NCBI GenBank assembly: GCA_903853515.1
Contig: CAINTU010000095.1
Span: 1-13,039, forward strand
Reading direction: 5' to 3'
Length of the DNA stretch: 13,039 nucleotides
From: an uncultured Micrococcales bacterium
GTDB lineage: Bacteria; Actinomycetota; Actinomycetes; Actinomycetales; Microbacteriaceae
Shown here piece by piece: positions 1-6,158 of this stretch. Positions within the stretch are counted from its first letter, which is position 1. Every line of letters begins with the position of its first letter. The notes beneath the pieces were generated by a model. That model saw nothing but the letters and a program-made list of their open reading frames with translations, did no database searches and was not told where the DNA came from. The position numbers and the translations under genes are program-made.

Positions 1-432
1 AACCGCGCAGCAGAACTTGTGGTTCGCGGAACTCGCATCAAGTTTCTTGGTCTAGCCGATGCGCATCACAAGCACGACGATGTTTCAAGCTTGGCCGCGC
101 AAAGCGTTGGCAACGATAAAGTCGACGTTGTGCTGGGCATCACCCACGCGCCATATTTGGCAACGCTTGCAGCCCTGAGCGATGCAGGCGCGAGTGCGGT
201 ATTCGCAGGTCACACCCACGGCGGCCAAGTGTGCGTGCCGATAACCGGTCAGGCTCTATTGACCAACTGTGATTTGCCGCGACGATTTGCTCGCGGTGCG
301 CACAATGTGCCGGTCGATGGGCGAAGCATCCCAGTGCATATTTGTGCAGGCCTAGGCCACTCGATTTTTGCGCCGTTTAGATTGGCGTGCAGACCCGAAG
401 TTGCGTTGGTTCAGTTATTGCCGAAACCATAA
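1..432 (+). CDS. Metallophosphoesterase, C-terminal part (5' end outside window)
   Basis: This is the last 143 residues of a calcineurin-like metallophosphoesterase; the frame is open from base 1, so the start lies upstream of the window. A GITHAP segment around residues 46-51 and the family signature GHTHGGQ at about 70-76 supply histidines that bind the catalytic metal ions in this fold. The GHTHGGQ form resembles the YkuE-like group of phosphoesterases, whose members are usually membrane-associated and cleave phosphoesters; the substrate cannot be read from the sequence. The GTG at 19 lies inside the open frame and is not needed as a start. The 3' end overlaps the convergent lipoprotein gene by about 22 bases. 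The family assignment is firm, the exact role is not. Confidence 0.9.
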   Translation, partial: NRAAELVVRGTRIKFLGLADAHHKHDDVSSLAAQSVGNDKVDVVLGITHAPYLATLAALSDAGASAVFAGHTHGGQVCVPITGQALLTNCDLPRRFARGAHNVPVDGRSIPVHICAGLGHSIFAPFRLACRPEVALVQLLPKP

Positions 433-935
433 ACGGTTGAACCAAGCGCAATGTATTGCCCGGTTGCGTTGTCGCAGCGAGCAATCGTGTCGGCGGCATA
501 ACAGGTGATTGTGCCAACAGTGATCTCGTTGTTGTTAGGCAAATCGCTTGCGCCGGTGGGGTCGGCATAGAGACCTGACGAACACATGAACTCAGCGATT
601 TTGCCCTGGGATGGCTGCACAGCCCAAAGTCTTGACTGATAGCCGTAGGCATAGTCGCATCCCGCGGGAGTAGCAGGCAATTTGTATTGCACGTCGGGTC
701 CGTTTTGTTCACAAACGGCATAGCTAGGTTGCGGGTTGATTGTGCACCAAACCGTGCCGCCACCGATTCTGAAGGTATAGCTGCCATAGGTGTTGGCATA
801 AAGAGTTGGGTCGGCGTGAATGACGTCGACAGGTGGCTTGTCAGGAACGGCCATTTTTGGGTCACTGCTAGAAGCACAAGATGCGAGCGTGAGGGCCAGT
901 GCTGCGCCGGCCAATACTGCGAAAAACTTAGGCAT
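411..935 (-). CDS. Small cysteine-rich lipoprotein, possibly DUF6636-like
   Basis: This 174-residue protein has a short lysine-containing start, a hydrophobic stretch and a lipobox ending in LASC with Cys20, so it is probably processed by signal peptidase II and lipid-anchored on the outer face of the membrane. Six further cysteines (about 64, 75, 93, 118, 145, 154) could form three disulfides. The spacing, with an aromatic-rich first half and a VGTITCYAAD / ARCDN pattern near the end, reminds me of the actinobacterial DUF6636 family; this is from memory and uncertain. I chose the ATG at 935; a TTG two codons upstream (941) is an alternative, and neither has a clear ribosome binding site. It starts 25 bp after asd and is probably co-transcribed with lysC-asd. 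Its function is unknown. Confidence 0.8.
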   Translation of the reverse strand: MPKFFAVLAGAALALTLASCASSSDPKMAVPDKPPVDVIHADPTLYANTYGSYTFRIGGGTVWCTINPQPSYAVCEQNGPDVQYKLPATPAGCDYAYGYQSRLWAVQPSQGKIAEFMCSSGLYADPTGASDLPNNNEITVGTITCYAADTIARCDNATGQYIALGSTVYGFGNN

Positions 936-960
936 AGTCAAAGGCTAATGGTGTTTTAGC

Positions 961-2028
961 CTAAAACTCGCTAGCCACGAGTTCTGCGATCTCATAGGTG
1001 TTTAGCGCCGCACCTTTGCGCAGGTTGTCGCCCACCACAAACATTTCGATCGAGTTCTTAAAATCGAGCGACTGGCGAACACGGCCAACAAAAGTTGGGT
1101 CTTGGCTCGCAACCATATTAGGCGTCGGCCACTTTTGGTTTTCAGGTTCGTCAACTACGCGCACTGTTGGCACCTCGTTTAATGTGGCGTGCACATCGGC
1201 AACAGTTAGTTCGTTGGCGAAAGTCGCATGCACTGCAAGGCTGTGGCTCACGAGCACCGGCACGCGCACACAGGTCGCGGCGACTTTAAGATCTGCAATT
1301 CCTAGAATCTTTCGACTCTCATCGCGAACCTTCATCTCTTCAGATGAATAACCGCCGGCTTTTAGCGAACCGGCGAACGGCACAACGTTTAGCACCACCG
1401 GGGCTGCGAACGGCGAATCGACTTGGGTAAGGCCTGCCTCGGCTAAAACTGCGGCAACATCGCCGGTTTTTTCGCCGGCACTTTGGTGGCCGGCAACTGC
1501 GGCGATCTCGTCACGCAACCGTTGAATGCCAGGTGCACCCGCACCCGACACTGCTTGATATGACGAAACAACAAGTTCGGTCAACTGGTATTTGCGATGC
1601 AGCGCACCAAGGGCTGCCATCATGGTCATCGTCGTGCAGTTAGGGTTACTGATGATGCCACGAGGGCGGTTCTTAGCCTCTTGGGGGTTAACCTCTGGCA
1701 CAACCAGCGGCACGTCTGAATCCATGCGAAACGCACCCGAGTTATCGACAACAACAGCGCCGCGTTCGACCGCGATGCTGGCCCACTCTGCCGAAATCTC
1801 GTCAGGCACATCAAACATCGCGATGTCGATGCCATCGAAAGCCTCTGGGCTTAGCGCAACCACGGTCAGGTCTTCACCGTGCACTTTGATTTTTTTGCCA
1901 GCCGAACGAGGTGATGCGATAAGTCGAATCTCGCCCCAAATATTTTCGCGATTGTTGATGATGTCGATCATGACGGTGCCAACAGCGCCGGTAGCGCCAA
2001 CGAGTGCCAGGTTAGGTTTTTTGCTCAT
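961..2028 (-). CDS. asd: Aspartate-semialdehyde dehydrogenase
   Basis: The enzyme reduces L-aspartyl-4-phosphate to L-aspartate-4-semialdehyde with NADPH in the cytoplasm. This is the second step of the aspartate pathway to lysine, diaminopimelate, threonine and methionine. The 355 residues match the family's usual length. Visible are the nucleotide-binding GATGAVG at 11-17, the SNPNCTT motif with catalytic Cys131, YQAVSGAG at 157-164, and RVPVLVSHS with the substrate-binding Arg255 and the acid/base His262, then GDNLRKGAA near the end. The ATG at 2028 is preceded by a weak GAAG-type site. It lies 12 bp after lysC, the usual arrangement in actinobacteria, so both are probably made from one mRNA. 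Nothing about the coding sequence is unusual. Confidence 0.98.
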   Translation of the reverse strand: MSKKPNLALVGATGAVGTVMIDIINNRENIWGEIRLIASPRSAGKKIKVHGEDLTVVALSPEAFDGIDIAMFDVPDEISAEWASIAVERGAVVVDNSGAFRMDSDVPLVVPEVNPQEAKNRPRGIISNPNCTTMTMMAALGALHRKYQLTELVVSSYQAVSGAGAPGIQRLRDEIAAVAGHQSAGEKTGDVAAVLAEAGLTQVDSPFAAPVVLNVVPFAGSLKAGGYSSEEMKVRDESRKILGIADLKVAATCVRVPVLVSHSLAVHATFANELTVADVHATLNEVPTVRVVDEPENQKWPTPNMVASQDPTFVGRVRQSLDFKNSIEMFVVGDNLRKGAALNTYEIAELVASEF

Positions 2029-2040
2029 GGCTTCAACTGC

Positions 2041-2568
2041 CTATCTGCCGGTGCCGGCATAAACGATGGCTTCGCTCTCGCCATCAAGTTCAAACGCGGT
2101 GTGCACGGCTCTGGCTGCTGCATCAACTTGGTCGAGGCTAGTGATGACCGAGATGCGAATCTCGCTAGTCGAAATCATTTCGATATTGATCTGGGCCTCG
2201 GCCAGCGCGCGAAACAGCGTTGCAGATACTCCGCTGTGCGTGCGCATGCCGGCACCAACAACTGAAAGCTTGCCAATCTGATCGTCGGTTTCGAGCTCGC
2301 GGTAACCAAGTGTGCCTCTGGCTGCCGTCAGGGCATCCTTGACTTTATTTAGATCGCCCTTTGGCAAAGTGAAAGTGATGTCGCTGACCGCGTCGGTAAC
2401 GTCGACACCGGTCGGAATGTTTTGCACAATCATGTCGATGTTTGCGCCGGCTTCTGCCACGACAGTGAAAACTGCGGCGGCAGTGCCTGGCTTATCTGGC
2501 AGACCGATAACAGTGATTTTTGCCTGGCCCTTGTCGACAGCTACGCCTGAGACGATTGACTCTTCCAT
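2041..2568 (-). CDS. lysC: Aspartokinase beta subunit, in-frame internal translation product of lysC
   Basis: Codon 250 of lysC is an ATG (2566-2568) preceded by AGGA with six bases between, a usable ribosome binding site inside the gene. Translation from here would give 175 residues containing only the two ACT regulatory domains. Alpha2-beta2 aspartokinases with such an in-frame beta subunit are established for Bacillus subtilis and Corynebacterium glutamicum. In the latter, as I recall, beta starts at the homologous Met-Glu-Glu position. That beta is actually made in this organism is inference. Confidence 0.7.
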   Translation of the reverse strand: MEESIVSGVAVDKGQAKITVIGLPDKPGTAAAVFTVVAEAGANIDMIVQNIPTGVDVTDAVSDITFTLPKGDLNKVKDALTAARGTLGYRELETDDQIGKLSVVGAGMRTHSGVSATLFRALAEAQINIEMISTSEIRISVITSLDQVDAAARAVHTAFELDGESEAIVYAGTGR

Positions 2569-3315
2569 GTTTGATCCTGACTGGTTCGAAACCACGATGG
2601 TGCCTGGGTCGGTGCTAAAAGTTGAACGCACTCGAAGGTCGACGCCATGACGGCGAGCGAATTCAACTGCGCGAATGTGCAAAATCTTGGCGCCGGCTGC
2701 GGCGAGTTCGAGCATCGATTCGATGTCGATGGTTTCGAGCTTTTTGGCGTTCGGCACTTGGCGCGGGTCTGCCGTATAAATGCCATCGACGTCGCTATAG
2801 ATTTCGCAAACGTCGGCGTTTAGTGCTGCAGCCAGTGCGACCGCTGTAGTGTCAGAGCCGCCTCGACCCAAAGTTGTGATGTCTTTGCTGTCGCGATTGA
2901 ATCCTTGAAAGCCAGCGACAATCGCAATGTGCCCAGCTTCGAGCGCCTCGCGCACTCGGTCGGGGGTCACTTCGGCGATTCGGGCGTTGCCGTGCACTTC
3001 GTCGGTGATGATGCCGGCTTGTGAGCCAGTGAACGAAAGTGCCGTCGCGCCTAAGTCATTGATGGCCATAGATACCAAGGCCATGGATATTCTCTCGCCG
3101 GCAGTTAGCAGCATGTCGAGCTCTCGACCCTGCGGCTTGTTTGACACCGAATTGGCGAGATCTAGCAGTTCGTCGGTGGTGTCACCCATGGCTGAAACCA
3201 CTACGCAGACCTGGTTGCCAGCTGCTTGGGTCTCGATGATTCGCTTAGCGACGTGCTTGATTTTGTCGGCGTCGCCTACTGACGAGCCGCCATATTTCTG
3301 CACGATTAGGGCCAA
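2041..3315 (-). CDS. lysC: Aspartokinase (alpha subunit; beta subunit from an internal start)
   Basis: This enzyme phosphorylates L-aspartate with ATP, the first and feedback-controlled step of the aspartate pathway. The 424 residues comprise an N-terminal amino-acid-kinase domain (KYGGSSVGD at about 7-15, FTGSQAG near 95-101, TTLGRGGSDTTA at 147-158) and two C-terminal ACT domains (from about 265 and 350), which bind the lysine/threonine effectors in relatives. The start is a TTG at 3315 (ATG and GTG are absent there), preceded by AAAGGA at good spacing, and MALIVQKYGGSS matches the N-terminus of related enzymes. Met250 begins a segment that matches the separate beta subunit of the Corynebacterium glutamicum type. 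The C-terminus VYAGTGR is typical. The gene lies between recR and asd and has about 100 bp of upstream sequence with a promoter-like element. Confidence 0.98.
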   Translation of the reverse strand: MALIVQKYGGSSVGDADKIKHVAKRIIETQAAGNQVCVVVSAMGDTTDELLDLANSVSNKPQGRELDMLLTAGERISMALVSMAINDLGATALSFTGSQAGIITDEVHGNARIAEVTPDRVREALEAGHIAIVAGFQGFNRDSKDITTLGRGGSDTTAVALAAALNADVCEIYSDVDGIYTADPRQVPNAKKLETIDIESMLELAAAGAKILHIRAVEFARRHGVDLRVRSTFSTDPGTIVVSNQSGSNMEESIVSGVAVDKGQAKITVIGLPDKPGTAAAVFTVVAEAGANIDMIVQNIPTGVDVTDAVSDITFTLPKGDLNKVKDALTAARGTLGYRELETDDQIGKLSVVGAGMRTHSGVSATLFRALAEAQINIEMISTSEIRISVITSLDQVDAAARAVHTAFELDGESEAIVYAGTGR

Positions 3316-3394
3316 AGGTGGGTTCCTTTTGCTAAAGGTTTTAGGTGTGCCAAACGGGTTTATTTTTTGGGGATGGTTTCGACGCTGAAATGTA

Positions 3395-3400
3395 ATTCTA
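3395..3400 (-). promoter_or_regulatory. Putative lysC-asd promoter, -10 element TAGAAT
   Basis: TAGAAT on the minus strand lies in the roughly 100-base gap between recR and lysC and would start transcription near 3388, giving a leader of about 72 bases. The same nine bases TAGAATTAC occur at the correct distance upstream of ffs, which supports a promoter reading. The -35 region overlaps the recR stop and is poor (TGAACT at 17 bp). I see no lysine riboswitch or terminator hairpin in this short leader. Confidence 0.45.
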
Positions 3401-3415
3401 GCCCTTTATGGGGGT

Positions 3416-4012
3416 TTAGTTCAGGCGCCTTCTGCCTTCAAAGGCTCTTCCCAGCGTTACTTCGTCGGCATATTCGAGGTCGCCGCCAACTGGCAAGCCT
3501 GAGGCCAATCGGCTGATCGCAATGCCAAGTGGGCTCAGCATTCGGCTTAGATAAGTTGCGGTGGCCTCGCCCTCGAGGTTTGGGTCTGTGGCGATAATGA
3601 TCTCTTTTATGTCTGGGTCATTCAAACGCACCATGAGCTCTTTGATGCGCAGGTTATCTGGGCCGATGCCATCGATTGGACTGATTGCGCCACCGAGCAC
3701 ATGGTAATAACCTCTGAACTCTCGAGTGCGCTCAATCGCCTGCACATCTTTGCTCTCTTCGACGACGCAAATTGCTTCTTTGCTGCGACGGGGGTCGCGG
3801 CAGATGTTGCATAGTTCTTGTTCGGCAACGTTGCCACAGGTAGTGCAGAAACGCACGCGCTCTTTGACCTCTTGCAAAATGCGCGCTAAATCTTTGGCCT
3901 GATCGTCTTCGGTTTGCACCAGATAGAAGGCAATTCGCTGAGCCGACTTTGGGCCAACGCCCGGCAGCCGAGATAAAGCATCAATTAGCTCTTGAACTAC
4001 GCCTTCATACAT
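3416..4012 (-). CDS. recR: Recombination mediator protein RecR
   Basis: RecR works with RecO (and RecF) to load RecA on single-stranded DNA during gap repair. The 198 residues are the normal length. In order they show a helix-hairpin-helix (LSRLPGVGPKSAQRIAFYL, about 13-31), a four-cysteine zinc finger (Cys56, 59, 68, 71), then a Toprim domain (ICVVEESKDV at 81-90, IIIATDPNLEGE near 138-149) and a C-terminal segment with ASGLPVGGDLEYAD that carries the Walker B-like end of the family. The ATG at 4012 follows the dnaX stop by 2 bp, so translation is probably coupled to dnaX. The dnaX-recR pairing is widespread in bacteria. Confidence 0.98.
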   Translation of the reverse strand: MYEGVVQELIDALSRLPGVGPKSAQRIAFYLVQTEDDQAKDLARILQEVKERVRFCTTCGNVAEQELCNICRDPRRSKEAICVVEESKDVQAIERTREFRGYYHVLGGAISPIDGIGPDNLRIKELMVRLNDPDIKEIIIATDPNLEGEATATYLSRMLSPLGIAISRLASGLPVGGDLEYADEVTLGRAFEGRRRLN

Positions 4013-4014
4013 CT

Positions 4015-5901
4015 TTATTTATCGCCGTCGATTGGCTTGGCATTAAAAATATCGCGCAGCACCGCATCGCCGACCTGATCTTCTGTGTTGATCATTTTGT
4101 TGCGACCTTGGTTTATCGTTTCGATTTTGCTTGGGGCTTCATCGCCAGACATTCGCTCTGGCGCGGATTCTTCATCGGTCGGCTCTGGTTCACGCGGCTC
4201 TGGGTCACGCGGCTCTGGTTCGCCCGGTTCTGGTTGGCGCGGTGCAGGTTCTGGCACCGCAGCTGGTTCGGCAACCTGGGTAATCTGTTCGGTTTTTGGT
4301 GCTTCGTTAGAACTAGCAACTTTGGCGCGGTATTTCACCTGAACACCAAGAACCTCGTTGATCGCGCGACGGAACAATTCGCTTGGGCTCGCCGTGCCGC
4401 CGTTTTTGAATGATGATAAGTCGGCTTCAGAGTTGAAAGCGATGTCAAGAATTTCGCCATCGAATGCAAGCAAAGTTTGCGGCAAAACAACTGCCCAAGC
4501 TAAACGTGACATTCCGGCAAGCTTGTCGAGCACATCGCTATAAGAAGCCTTGAGGTCATCAAAAGTAAGCGGTGCGAGCTGTGTTTGAGGCAGGGCTGGC
4601 GTCGCAGGTGATGAAGTGGCTGGAGCAGGCGAAACTTGGGTAGCAGCCACTGGCGCTGCAGCTGTGGCCGCCGAAGCCGCGGGTGCCGAAGCGGTTGGGG
4701 TTGCCGCAACCGGTGAAGCCACAGCAGGTGCGGCGCCGCCCAAACCAATGCGGCGTTCGAGTCTGTCGATTCGCGTTAGCGAGCCAAGCTCGGTGTTGTC
4801 TTGGGTTGGCACCAAAACTTTTGCGGCCATGATCTCGAGTTGCAATTTAGGGCTAGTTGCACCGCTCATTGCTTTTAAGCCGCTGGCAATAATTTGAGCA
4901 GCATAGGTCAACTCGGTGCGACCAAACTTCTCTGCCTGCAGACGCATTTTTTCGATTTGGTCAACAGGCGTGCCGAGCAAAACAGTTTTTGCGGCAGCGC
5001 CAACTGAAGCAACAACGATTAAGTCGCGCAAGCGTTCGAGCAGGTCTTCAACAAAGCGAGTTGGGTCTTGGCCGCTCTTGATCACCTGGTCGATTTGAGC
5101 AAAAACCTGTGCTGCGTCATTTGTGGCGAAGGCATCGATAACCGAATCGAGCAACGTGCCGTCGGTATAGCCCAAAAGGTTAGTCGCGATATCGAGCGTG
5201 ACAAGCCCGTCTTCTGAACCGGCGATCAACTGATCGAGCAGGCTGAGCGCATCACGCACAGAACCGCCGCCTGATCGAACGACCAAAGGCAAAACTCCGT
5301 CAGCGACTTTGACGCCCTCTGATTCGCAAAGCTCGGTCAGGTATTCGAGCATCGTGGCGGGTGCAACAAGTCTGAACGGGTAATGATGTGTGCGCGAGCG
5401 AATCGTGCCAATAACTTTTTCTGGCTCGGTCGTTGCAAAGATGAACTTAACGTGCGCTGGCGGCTCTTCGACGATTTTCAAGAGGGCGTTGAAGCCATCC
5501 TTGGTGACCATGTGGGCCTCGTCAAGAATAAAAATCTTGAAGCGATCGCGCACCGGGGCAAAGGCCGCACGTTCACGCAATTCGCGAGCATCTTCGACTT
5601 TGTTGTGGCTGGCCGCATCAATCTCAACGACATCGAGCGAACCTGCACCATCTCGCGCTAGCTCGACGCAACTTGGGCAAACGCCGCAAGGAGTATCGGT
5701 TGGCCCCTCGGCGCAGTTTAGGCAACGAGCCAAAATTCGTGCAGATGTCGTCTTGCCACAACCACGAGGGCCGCTGAATAGATAGGCATGGTTCACTCGA
5801 TCGCCGCGCAAAGCTGCGGTCAGCGGAATCGTCACCTGAGTCTGGCCGATTAGTTCAGCAAAGGACTCTGGGCGATAGCGGCGATAGAGAGCTGTTGACA
5901 C
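4015..5901 (-). CDS. dnaX: DNA polymerase III subunit gamma/tau
   Basis: DnaX is the ATPase of the clamp loader that places the beta sliding clamp on primed DNA. The 628 residues begin with ALYRRYRPESFAELIGQ, then Walker A GPRGCGKT (44-51), a zinc site (Cys63, 72, 75, 78), Walker B ILDEAH (125-130) and an SRTHHYPFRL segment (169-178) in place of the common SRC sensor, as in other actinobacteria. Domain III follows to about residue 370. A long Ala/Pro-rich linker (about 388-445), a domain near 445-530, a Pro-Glu repeat tract and a short conserved end (DAVLRDIF) complete the tau-like tail. The start is a GTG at 5901; its ribosome binding site is weak. I see no convincing slippery site for a frameshifted gamma form. 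It lies downstream of ffs. Confidence 0.98.
   Translation of the reverse strand: MSTALYRRYRPESFAELIGQTQVTIPLTAALRGDRVNHAYLFSGPRGCGKTTSARILARCLNCAEGPTDTPCGVCPSCVELARDGAGSLDVVEIDAASHNKVEDARELRERAAFAPVRDRFKIFILDEAHMVTKDGFNALLKIVEEPPAHVKFIFATTEPEKVIGTIRSRTHHYPFRLVAPATMLEYLTELCESEGVKVADGVLPLVVRSGGGSVRDALSLLDQLIAGSEDGLVTLDIATNLLGYTDGTLLDSVIDAFATNDAAQVFAQIDQVIKSGQDPTRFVEDLLERLRDLIVVASVGAAAKTVLLGTPVDQIEKMRLQAEKFGRTELTYAAQIIASGLKAMSGATSPKLQLEIMAAKVLVPTQDNTELGSLTRIDRLERRIGLGGAAPAVASPVAATPTASAPAASAATAAAPVAATQVSPAPATSSPATPALPQTQLAPLTFDDLKASYSDVLDKLAGMSRLAWAVVLPQTLLAFDGEILDIAFNSEADLSSFKNGGTASPSELFRRAINEVLGVQVKYRAKVASSNEAPKTEQITQVAEPAAVPEPAPRQPEPGEPEPRDPEPREPEPTDEESAPERMSGDEAPSKIETINQGRNKMINTEDQVGDAVLRDIFNAKPIDGDK
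4181..4255 (-). repeat. Five 15-bp tandem repeats inside dnaX encoding Pro-Glu-Pro units
   Basis: Five units of exactly 15 bp with the + strand core GGCTCTGGTTCACGC follow one another. They encode five-residue steps of the type (E/D)PEPR in the disordered tail of DnaX. The first three units are nearly identical and the last two have diverged, as expected for a tract that grows by slippage. Being in multiples of three, copy changes keep the frame. Confidence 0.85.
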
Positions 5902-5967
5902 GGTTCGAGCCTAACCTGCCTATCTGACACTCGAGTGGCTGTTCGCCACAAGCCCATTTTGCTAAGT

Positions 5968-6059
5968 GAAGACTCCCCGCACACCCGCCAGAGCCCAGTT
6001 ACCCTTGCTATCTTTCGATCCTGGGGGAGTTAGCCGAGGTGACGCCGCACGGGGAGTCC
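5968..6059 (-). ncRNA. ffs: Signal recognition particle RNA (4.5S-type, small bacterial SRP RNA)
   Basis: The minus strand folds into the single long hairpin of a small bacterial SRP RNA. The ends GACUCCCCG (5') and CGGGGAGUC (3') pair, followed by the conserved CUAACUCCCCCAGG and AGCAAGGGUAA around the apical helix that binds Ffh. The apical segment reads AUC-GAAA-GAU before AGCA, so the tetraloop is GAAA where the common actinobacterial form, as I remember it, has GCC-GGAA-GGC. Ffh with this RNA targets nascent membrane proteins to FtsY. The position next to dnaX and near tRNA-Ser is familiar in Microbacteriaceae. The 5' end is set from a -10 element; the 3' end is approximate. Confidence 0.9.
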
Positions 6060-6065
6060 GTCGTA

Positions 6066-6071
6066 ATTCTA
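6066..6071 (-). promoter_or_regulatory. Putative ffs promoter, -10 element TAGAAT
   Basis: TAGAAT on the minus strand lies six bases before position 6059, where the terminal helix of the SRP RNA begins, so it fits transcription starting at the mature 5' end. The -35 region is weak (TTTAAG at 16 bp). The same TAGAATTAC string is found before lysC. Confidence 0.55.
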
Positions 6072-6158
6072 TCGCCCCAAATGTTCGCTTAAACCTCTGT
6101 CTAAGGCCTGTGCATAACCGATACTCTGTCTGTAACCATTCACAAACTGGGGGTAAAA

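Noticed and set aside
377..877. Minus-strand frame of 166 codons and a + strand frame at 687-959
   Set aside because: Both overlap the lipoprotein gene, whose lipobox and ordered cysteines make it the real one.
1592..2062. + strand frame of 156 codons opposite asd
   Set aside because: It lies antisense to conserved asd coding sequence and has no recognisable domain.
3316..3415. Lysine riboswitch before lysC
   Set aside because: The leader of about 72-100 bases is too short for the lysine aptamer and lacks its conserved pattern and a terminator hairpin.
4015..4500. Programmed frameshift in dnaX producing a gamma subunit
   Set aside because: No A-AAA-AAG type slippery sequence with a stable downstream hairpin was found at a suitable position.
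4616..4897. Ala/Gly/Val-rich + strand frame
   Set aside because: It is the reverse reading of the Ala/Pro linker of DnaX.
5383..5785. Two overlapping + strand frames of 92 and 131 codons
   Set aside because: They are antisense to the conserved ATPase part of dnaX and show the composition of a shadow frame, with no own ribosome binding site.
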